Shown piece after piece: positions 6,713 to 12,846 of a DNA stretch of 15,641 bases. This DNA is from E44-bin89 sp034409565 (GTDB lineage Bacteria; Chloroflexota; Dehalococcoidia; Dehalococcoidales; RBG-16-60-22): the NCBI GenBank assembly GCA_034409565.1, contig DAOUMS010000014.1, positions 1 to 15,641 of the forward strand, in the 5' to 3' direction. Both the position numbers and the translations under genes were made by a program. Positions within the stretch are counted from its first letter, which is position 1; every line of letters starts with the position of its first letter. The notes beneath the pieces are model-generated. The model had not been told where the DNA came from, ran no database searches, and saw nothing but the letters and a program-made list of their open reading frames with translations.

Positions 6713-6800
6713 GTTATCAAGAGATAGCCGTGCCATCTGTGTCAGCCCTACCTGAGAAGCAATTGTGGCAGACTGCCCTATCCGGATATTTTATATCATG
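6713..6800. other. Gap between convergent genes with a weak imperfect dyad
   Basis: The radical SAM and hybrid kinase genes converge here with 88 bp between their stops. An imperfect dyad (GATAG 6723-6727 with CTATC 6778-6782, and inside it TGCCA 6731-6735 with TGGCA 6766-6770) could fold on either strand. There is no T-run, so it is at best a weak bidirectional terminator. Confidence 0.3.
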
Positions 6801-9800
6801 CTATTTCTGTGGTTTTAAAACTTTCTGTAGTGCTTTTTCCAGTTCACCGACGCGATAGGGCTTGGTGACCACGGTACGGAAGCCGTACTTTTTATAATTG
6901 GCCATTATCGGGTCGTTGGCGTAGCCGCTGGAGACGATTGCCTTTACCTTCGGGTCAATTTCTTGCAACTGCTTTATAGCTTCCTTGCCACCCATTGCCC
7001 CGCTTACCGTTAAATCCAGAATTACCGCCTGGAAAGGCTTTCCCCTGGTTTTAGCCTTCCGGTATTGTTCGACAGCTTCGGTGCCGTTGCTGGTGACCTT
7101 CACGTCATATCCGATGTCCGTGAGTTCATGGTACAGAAAATCCCTGATGATATCTTCATCATCCATGACCAGTATTTTGCCCCGGCCGGTAATTGGGGTA
7201 TCGGCAGGCATTTCTTCGCTTCCGGTGACTGGTTTACTGGAAGCGGGTAAATAGATGTGGAAGGTTGTTCCGGTGCCAACCTCTGATTCTACCGTAATAT
7301 AGGCATCGTGGTTCCGAATGATGGAATAGACTGTCGCCAGTCCCAGACCACTACCTTTTTGTTTGGTGGTAAAATAGGGCTCGAATATCCGGTTGAGGTG
7401 TTCGGGCAGTATGCCGACACCATGGTCGGAAATATCGATGCCAATGTATTTCCCGGGTGAGAGCCTCAAGCTGCGGGCTTCCTTGGAAGATAGGTTCCGC
7501 GCACTGACCTGAATTGTCCCGCCCTGAGGCATGGCATCCTCGGAATTGATTATGAGATTGGTCAGGACCTGATTTATCTGGCCCTCGTCAATGTCAATCG
7601 GCCAGAGGTCATCTGGCAGGGAGAACTCAGGTCTGATACTGGAGCCCCTCAGGGCGAATCTCGTGGCATCGACGAGCAACCGGCCTATAGAAACGCTTTT
7701 TTTGATTGGTGCCCCACCCCGGGAGAAGGTCAGCAATTGCTGGGTCAGGTCCTTGGCGCGTACCGAGGCCCTTTCCGCCTCGTTGAGCCGAGCTGCCGCT
7801 TTGCTGTCCGGTTCAACATACCGCTTCGCCAGGCTCATGTTGCCCAGAATTCCGGTCAGGAGGTTGTTAAAGTCATGGGCAATACCACCGGCCAGCGTGC
7901 TCAGCGATTCAAGACGTGAAGCCCTCTGGCGCTCTTCCTCCAGCTTTTTACGCTCCGTGATTTCACGGATATAGCCGACGCCGACTGTTTCACCCTTGTA
8001 TGTCGTGGAGGCAAAGGTCACTTCCAGGGGGACCTCGGTGCCGTCCTTTCTAATTATGGTTCTTTCTACGAGTTCCGGTACTATTTCGCCCCGCGTTCTT
8101 CTCTTGTGTCTCTCCATGGCTGCCTTATGGTACCTGGGATGGTAGAGGTCGAATATGGACATGGTGAGTAGCTCCTCTCTGGAATAGCCGGTAATGCGTG
8201 TCCATTCGTTGTTGACGAACATATGCACCGCCATCTTATCTTCTGTATCCTGGAGCATAACGACGGCTTCACCAACCCTGGTGCCAAGCTCGATGAGGGC
8301 ACGGTACCTCTCTTCCGATTCCCGCAGCGCCTCCTCTGTCTTCTTGCGCTCGGTGATGTCTCTACCCACACCGACAACGGATATCAGGTTATTGCTCTTG
8401 TCCAGGACCGCCTTGTCTGACCAGGCAAGCCAGTGCCACCCGTATTTGGTCAGAGCTCTCTGTTCAATATAGCAGGTGTGTGGAGGTTTATACAGGTTTT
8501 CCATGGCCCTGGCGGTAACCTCTCGGTCATCTTGATGGACGAGGGGCATATATTTCCTGCCCAGTAGCTCGGCTTCTTCCATGCCAAACATCTCGCAGTA
8601 AGATGGGCTGACAAACTGGAACTCTCCCTCGGTGTTTACCTTGACTACCAGGTCTGTCTGATTCTCCACCAGGAGACGGTACTTCTCTTCGCTCTCTTTT
8701 AAAGCTTCTTCCGCCTGCTTTTGCTCGGTGATGTCCACCCAGTTGGCGATAAAATATTTATATTCCCCGTTGATGATTACCGGACTGGTGGTTGTCTGCA
8801 CCCAGAAGCGCTCCCCGTTTTTCCTTTGAAAAAGCTGCTCGCGGCTTTTGAAGCCATGGCAGAAGGCTGATTTGAAGTCACGCCTGAGCTTTTTATACAT
8901 CTCTTCCGGCCACCAGGGGCGGGGTATTTTCTGGCCGATAATCTCATCGAGAGAGAAGCCAGTCAGTTCTTCCAGAGCGGGGTTTACATACTGGACTGAC
9001 GTATCGGGGTTGGCCACCAGTACCGGGTTGGGTGAATTACGCAGCACGCTGGAGTTGAACTCCTCGCTTTCCCGCAGTGCCATTTCCGCTTTTTTGCGCT
9101 CGGTGATATCGCGCTGGACGGACAGGATGAAGGCTTTTTCACCCAGACTTACCGTGCGTGCCTTGACTTCAACCGGAAACACACTGCCGTCGCGGCACAT
9201 GTGCTCCGAGTCGAACGTGATGTGGCCCTCATCAATTGTTTTCTTGATTCGTCCGTTGATCAGGTTGGCCTGTTCCGGGGCAACCGTATCTCTCAGGTGT
9301 ATCTCCAGCATCTCTTCCTTGGTGTAGCCGTGAATGCGGCAGGCGGTGTCATTGGCGTAGATGATATTGCCGTCCAGATCAACAGCAATGATGGAATCGG
9401 AGGCATTGTTCAGGAGTTGTGCCCTTAGCTGCAGTGCTTCTGCTGCCTGCTTGCGCTCGCTGATGTCACGGATATAACCGACGTTAACTCGCCTTCCGTG
9501 GTAATGGGAAAAGGCGTAGGTCACCTCCACCGGAACCTCGGTGCCGTCCTTCCTGATGATGGTAAGCTCATACAGGCCGGGCAATTCTTCACCCCGCAGC
9601 CTCCGTTTGTATCTCTCCACAGCCACCTCGCGGTCCCTGGGGTGGATGAGGTTGGCCATGGATATGTTGAGCAGTTCTTCCCTGGAATAGCCGGTGATAT
9701 GCGCCCATGCTTCACTGGTAAAGACGTGCATGCCGACTCCCCGCTCGTCATCCTGGAGCATGACCACCGCCTCCCCGATTCTACCCCCCAGTTCCAAAAG

Positions 9801-10706
9801 AGCGCGATTTCTTTCTTCGCTTTCCTGCAAGGCTTCTTCCGCTTTTTTGCGCTCGGAAATATCCACCACAATTGCGGACGTGTAAAGGGGCTTACCATGG
9901 TCATCTCTTATCGACAGAATGGTCATCAGGGTGGGAAAGATGGTGCCATCTTTGCGTTTGTGCCATATCTCTTGGGTGTAGTAACCACCAGTTTCCATCA
10001 ACCTCTTTTTAATTCTCTCGATAACAGCCAGCTGTTCTTCGGTGTACAGAAGCGCGTAATTCTGGCCGATTACTTCCTCCGGGGTATAGCCATGCATCTT
10101 GGCGTAGGACTTATTCAGATAGATAAACTCTCCAGCAATGGTGGCGATGCCAACGCCGTACCCGGCATTATCCGCAATAGTTTTAAATTTGACTACCTCC
10201 TCCTCGGCTTGCTTGTGGTCGGTCACATCTCTGGCAGCGACGGTCAAGCCCAATATCTTATTGCCTGTCCTGACGGCCTCAGCCGAACATTCGAGCTTTT
10301 TTTCCTCGCCATGTTTGTTCTTAAAAGTGAAACTCATATGGGGCCGTTTGCCAGTAATCGCTGCTTTAAAGGCCAGCAGCATTTCTGGAATAAGTCTGGG
10401 GGAGAAGATACCAATTCGGCTGAAGTGTTTTCCGAGCAGCTCTTCTCTTGGACCACCGTAGATTTCATCTGCTTTCTCATTCACGTTCTGAATTATGCCT
10501 GATTTGCTCAGAAATATGAGGCAGTCGCCGGCACTTTGAAAAATGGAGCTGAATATCTGTTCTATTTCCTGCAACTTTTTCTCTGCCTTTTTGCCTCCGG
10601 TGAGGTCCTGCCGTTCTTTCTTAGCGGCGCTTAATTCAGCAACCTGTTGCCGCAGTTCAGCTACCTCTACTGCCAGCTGTGCTTTTGTCTTCTCGCTGTC
10701 CTTCAT
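6801..10706 (-). CDS. Soluble hybrid histidine kinase with seven PAS domains
   Basis: A 1301-residue sensor with no membrane segment or signal peptide, so cytoplasmic. Order: N-terminal coiled coil (1-50); PAS domains at about 51-170, 171-295, 296-422, 423-545, 546-668, 671-793 and 796-923, joined by the usual ERKKAEEAL-type helices; HisKA with GIAHDFNNLL and H944 as phosphoacceptor; HATPase_c with N1050/N1054, DISDHGVGI around D1094 and GSGLGLA at 1118-1124; receiver at about 1177-1297 with D1182/D1183, acceptor D1231 and K1282. All catalytic residues are present. PAS3 and PAS7 are close copies. The signal is unknown; no residue pattern shows haem or flavin binding. ATG 10706 has AAGGAGG six bases upstream. 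It is the last gene of the signalling operon, and its receiver can pass phosphate on or switch the kinase off. Confidence 0.93.
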   Translation of the reverse strand: MKDSEKTKAQLAVEVAELRQQVAELSAAKKERQDLTGGKKAEKKLQEIEQIFSSIFQSAGDCLIFLSKSGIIQNVNEKADEIYGGPREELLGKHFSRIGIFSPRLIPEMLLAFKAAITGKRPHMSFTFKNKHGEEKKLECSAEAVRTGNKILGLTVAARDVTDHKQAEEEVVKFKTIADNAGYGVGIATIAGEFIYLNKSYAKMHGYTPEEVIGQNYALLYTEEQLAVIERIKKRLMETGGYYTQEIWHKRKDGTIFPTLMTILSIRDDHGKPLYTSAIVVDISERKKAEEALQESEERNRALLELGGRIGEAVVMLQDDERGVGMHVFTSEAWAHITGYSREELLNISMANLIHPRDREVAVERYKRRLRGEELPGLYELTIIRKDGTEVPVEVTYAFSHYHGRRVNVGYIRDISERKQAAEALQLRAQLLNNASDSIIAVDLDGNIIYANDTACRIHGYTKEEMLEIHLRDTVAPEQANLINGRIKKTIDEGHITFDSEHMCRDGSVFPVEVKARTVSLGEKAFILSVQRDITERKKAEMALRESEEFNSSVLRNSPNPVLVANPDTSVQYVNPALEELTGFSLDEIIGQKIPRPWWPEEMYKKLRRDFKSAFCHGFKSREQLFQRKNGERFWVQTTTSPVIINGEYKYFIANWVDITEQKQAEEALKESEEKYRLLVENQTDLVVKVNTEGEFQFVSPSYCEMFGMEEAELLGRKYMPLVHQDDREVTARAMENLYKPPHTCYIEQRALTKYGWHWLAWSDKAVLDKSNNLISVVGVGRDITERKKTEEALRESEERYRALIELGTRVGEAVVMLQDTEDKMAVHMFVNNEWTRITGYSREELLTMSIFDLYHPRYHKAAMERHKRRTRGEIVPELVERTIIRKDGTEVPLEVTFASTTYKGETVGVGYIREITERKKLEEERQRASRLESLSTLAGGIAHDFNNLLTGILGNMSLAKRYVEPDSKAAARLNEAERASVRAKDLTQQLLTFSRGGAPIKKSVSIGRLLVDATRFALRGSSIRPEFSLPDDLWPIDIDEGQINQVLTNLIINSEDAMPQGGTIQVSARNLSSKEARSLRLSPGKYIGIDISDHGVGILPEHLNRIFEPYFTTKQKGSGLGLATVYSIIRNHDAYITVESEVGTGTTFHIYLPASSKPVTGSEEMPADTPITGRGKILVMDDEDIIRDFLYHELTDIGYDVKVTSNGTEAVEQYRKAKTRGKPFQAVILDLTVSGAMGGKEAIKQLQEIDPKVKAIVSSGYANDPIMANYKKYGFRTVVTKPYRVGELEKALQKVLKPQK

Positions 10707-10707
10707 G

Positions 10708-10854
10708 CTATGCCTCCTTCAGTCGTCTATCCAGTGCCTGGAGGAGTTCCAGTTTCTCCCTGCCGGGACTCTTTGGTTCGGCGCTGTTTGCAATAGTAAT
10801 ATGCTCCGGATAACCAGAATTAGGCGATGCAGTACAGGGTTGGAAACTGCTGGG
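10708..10854 (-). pseudogene. Open in-frame extension past the third receiver's stop codon
   Basis: After the TAA of the single-domain receiver (10855-10857) the same frame stays open for 48 codons and ends at TAG 10708-10710, one base before the kinase ATG. The encoded tail ends SPGREKLELLQALDRRLKEA, which looks like a true amphipathic helix. The kinase Shine-Dalgarno AAGGAGG lies inside it. The one-base spacing to the next start is what real coupled genes show. It may be the former C-terminus of the receiver, cut off by a nonsense change, or a chance open frame. Readthrough of TAA is less likely but not excluded. Confidence 0.4.
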
Positions 10855-10866
10855 TTAGTACTGCAT
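10827..10866 (-). repeat. 9-bp inverted repeat around the receiver stop codon
   Basis: ATGCAGTAC (10858-10866 on the minus transcript) and GTACTGCAT (10827-10835) are exact reverse complements with a 22-base loop. The TAA stop of the third receiver is at the start of the loop. No T-run follows, so it is not an intrinsic terminator. It could protect the upstream message or slow ribosomes at the stop. Confidence 0.5.
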
Positions 10867-11217
10867 AACCTTATCCGTCAGTTCCTGAATGTCAAAAGGC
10901 TTGGTCAGGTAGTCATCGGCACCAATGGCTTTACAGGTATCCGGTTCCATCCGGTCCGTTCTGCCGCTGAGCATAACCACCGGTATCGCTTTAGTACGGC
11001 TATCAGTCTTGAGTATGGAGCAGACACTTATTCCGTCCAGCTTCGGTAAGATAATATCCATGAGAATAAGGTCCGGTTTCTGTCTGCGTGCCAAGCCTAT
11101 CGCCTCTTTACCATCGGTGGCCTGAAGGACAAGATATTCGTCTTCCAGGGCGCAGGCAACCATGTCCCTGACGTAAAACTCATCATCAACAACGAGCACT
11201 TTCTTCTTCTTGAACAT
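10855..11217 (-). CDS. Single-domain response regulator (CheY-like receiver)
   Basis: A 120-residue receiver domain with no output domain. The active site is complete: D11/D12/E13 for Mg2+, D54 in LILMDIILP as phosphoacceptor, S84 in VVMLSGR and K106 in YLTKPF. Proteins of this kind work as shuttles in phosphorelays or by binding a partner. The start at 11217 has only a weak upstream purine signal, so it may depend on translation of the gene before it, 42 bp away. The frame continues open beyond its TAA up to the kinase start, so the present protein may be a truncated version of a 168-residue ancestor. The likely phosphodonor is the hybrid kinase encoded next. Confidence 0.9.
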   Translation of the reverse strand: MFKKKKVLVVDDEFYVRDMVACALEDEYLVLQATDGKEAIGLARRQKPDLILMDIILPKLDGISVCSILKTDSRTKAIPVVMLSGRTDRMEPDTCKAIGADDYLTKPFDIQELTDKVMQY

Positions 11218-11259
11218 CGTATTTATTTACACTTAAAATACTGGTGGCGATTTTCAGTT

Positions 11260-11811
11260 CTATGTCTTGCTGGCCGCTGGTGTTATGTGCAGGAAGCTGT
11301 TGACGGCGCCGATGATGTCATGGGCCGTGAATGGTTTTTCCATTACTCCGAATGGCCCCTGTTTTAAAGCCCGCTCCATCATCTCACTTCCGGGGTAACC
11401 GGTAATGACGGTGACCGGAATTGTCGGCTTGATGTTTTTTATCTGCTTGAGGAGTTCGGCGCCATCAATATCAGGCATTTTCAAGTCCAGGAATATCAGG
11501 TTAAAATCCTGCTGGCCGATGTATTCCATGCCTTCCGCGCTGGTGCGTGCCGTTACCACCTTATGTCCCTCATCTTCCAGGGTCTCTTTGAACAGGGACA
11601 GGATTAAGTCATCATCATCAATAACCAGAATGCGAGCTTTCACTACGTTTCTATTCTGGTGCAGCCAGTCATCAATCGCTTTTCTATCGAACCTCCATTT
11701 ATTACCTATTCTGAGTGCCGGGATGCTTCTCTGTTTGAGCAGTTTGTAGATTGTTTTTTGAGTAAAGCGAAGGTACTGCCCCAGTTCTGCCACCGTCATT
11801 AGTTCTGACAT
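11260..11811 (-). CDS. Excisionase-type HTH fused to a receiver domain
   Basis: 183 residues. Residues 1-53 are a helix-turn-helix of the excisionase/MerR-like HTH_17 class: LMTVAELGQYL, TQKTIYKLL, IPALRIGNKWRF, then the DDWL helix. Residues 59-178 are a receiver with D65-D67 acidic cluster, phosphoacceptor D109 in LIFLDLKMPD, T137 in VTVITGYP and K159 in VMEKPF. DNA-binding first and receiver second is the reverse of the usual response-regulator order. The likely job is phosphorylation-controlled DNA binding, making it the transcriptional output of this operon. Its targets are unknown; autoregulation from the promoter at 12614-12643 is a natural guess. Start ATG 11811 has AGGTGG about ten bases upstream. 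Both domain calls are clear from sequence. Confidence 0.9.
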   Translation of the reverse strand: MSELMTVAELGQYLRFTQKTIYKLLKQRSIPALRIGNKWRFDRKAIDDWLHQNRNVVKARILVIDDDDLILSLFKETLEDEGHKVVTARTSAEGMEYIGQQDFNLIFLDLKMPDIDGAELLKQIKNIKPTIPVTVITGYPGSEMMERALKQGPFGVMEKPFTAHDIIGAVNSFLHITPAASKT

Positions 11812-11877
11812 TTCACGTTTCCCACCTCACCTCTCGGCTATTTTCCAGGTCGTCTTGGATTGATTTTTGCGGCAATG

Positions 11878-12549
11878 CTATGGAGCAACTGGTGTTTCCT
11901 CCAGTTTATCGATGATAATATCCAGGGCGTTAATTCTCTTAATGTGTTTGCGTCTCTGGCTAACCCAGTCCTCAATATAATTTTCCGGTATGCCTAGATT
12001 GCGGGCAATAGCTACCGTCCGCTCAATAACCGTTATCGTCATAAGGTATCCGGTTTGCGCATCCAGCTTCGTTTCCACACCGCAGGCAATATCGTGCAGA
12101 TAGCGCATCCAGTCTGTTTCCTCTCTGGCGGCATCGTCGCTTTTGCCAGCGGGTAAAGACATACTTATCGAGGCTGATGCCGTATGCAGAGCAGCGGCCA
12201 CGCTCCGGTTTATCCTTTCCAGTGCAAAAGGCTTGATAATAAAATCCGTGGCGCCTATCTTCATCGCCTCGACCGCAGTTTCAATATCTCCGTAGGAAGT
12301 AATAATGATGACCGCTGTTTCCGGATGAGTGGATTTTATTTCTTGGAGTACTTCTATGCCATACAGGTCGGGCAGTCTGAGGTCGAGCAGGGCCACATCG
12401 GCCTCATTCACTGCCAGTCTCTGGAGAGCATCCCCCCCGGTGCTGGCGGTGATACAATCATAGCCTTCTTCGGTAAGGTCCTCGTAAAGCATATCGGTCA
12501 CGCTTGCCTCGTCATCCACCACCAGGACTGTCGTCGGTTTGTGTTGCAT
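11878..12549 (-). CDS. Response regulator with an unassigned helical C-terminal region
   Basis: 223 residues, first gene of the signalling operon. Residues 6-120 are a receiver of NtrC-like sequence (GDIETAVEAMKIGATDF) with D12/D13, phosphoacceptor D56, T84 and K106 all present. Residues about 121-144 are a Ser/Ala-rich linker. Residues about 145-223 are helical, with IERTVAIARNLGIPENYIEDW and RRKHIKRI, and match no output domain I can name: no HTH, GGDEF, HD or AAA+ signature is visible. This part may bind a protein partner or dimerise. ATG 12549 has a perfect AAAGGAGG six bases upstream, and a promoter lies about 65 bp before it. Confidence 0.87.
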   Translation of the reverse strand: MQHKPTTVLVVDDEASVTDMLYEDLTEEGYDCITASTGGDALQRLAVNEADVALLDLRLPDLYGIEVLQEIKSTHPETAVIIITSYGDIETAVEAMKIGATDFIIKPFALERINRSVAAALHTASASISMSLPAGKSDDAAREETDWMRYLHDIACGVETKLDAQTGYLMTITVIERTVAIARNLGIPENYIEDWVSQRRKHIKRINALDIIIDKLEETPVAP

Positions 12550-12613
12550 TTTACCTCCTTTTTCGAGAACTAAAGTGATACAAATTCTCTTAAATTCTTA
12601 AAAAGCACCAGAA

Positions 12614-12643
12614 ATTCTAATGAGCAAGGGGTATTTTTGTCAA
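12614..12643 (-). promoter_or_regulatory. Promoter of the four-gene signalling operon
   Basis: On the minus strand TTGACA (12638-12643, perfect) and TAGAAT (12614-12619, five of six) are separated by 18 bases. Transcription should start near 12607, about 58 bases before the first ATG. The gaps between the four genes are 66, 42 and 148 bp with no clear terminator, so one transcript to 6801 is likely. Confidence 0.65.
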
Positions 12644-12811
12644 GATGAGGTCACGACTGGTATCTGATGAAAACAAAAATGTTTAGAAAATATTAAGGTG
12701 GGGTGTAACATGAAGAGTTATCTGGTGAGCAGATGTTTTGTCTTGTCCCCAGAATTATAGACGTCAGGCAGTTGCTTTTATAAAATTGACGGGGGCCTGT
12801 GCTTGATATCG

Positions 12812-12820
12812 TGCTATAAT
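12812..12820 (+). promoter_or_regulatory. Extended -10 promoter for mutS2
   Basis: TGCTATAAT is a perfect extended -10 element (TATAAT at 12815-12820). The TTGACG at 12786-12791 is 23 bases away, too far to be its -35. Transcription would begin near 12827, leaving only about 20 bases before the start codon. The 297-bp gap 12550-12846 otherwise holds the divergent promoter of the signalling operon and AT-rich sequence without a recognisable gene. Confidence 0.6.
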
Positions 12821-12846
12821 TTAAGAGTGCAGACAGAGGGATGAGC

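Noticed and set aside
9498..10502. 334-residue open frame on the plus strand
   Set aside because: It lies wholly antisense to the PAS domains of the kinase, has no ribosome-binding site or recognisable domain, and mirrors the codon pattern of the real gene.
10543..11049. 168-residue plus-strand frame spanning the receiver-kinase junction
   Set aside because: Antisense to the kinase N-terminus and the receiver; composition is that of a shadow frame. The minus-strand extension is the better reading of this junction.
11812..11877. In-frame open stretch of 16 codons after the first response regulator's TAG
   Set aside because: Too short to differ from chance and its end does not meet the next start codon.
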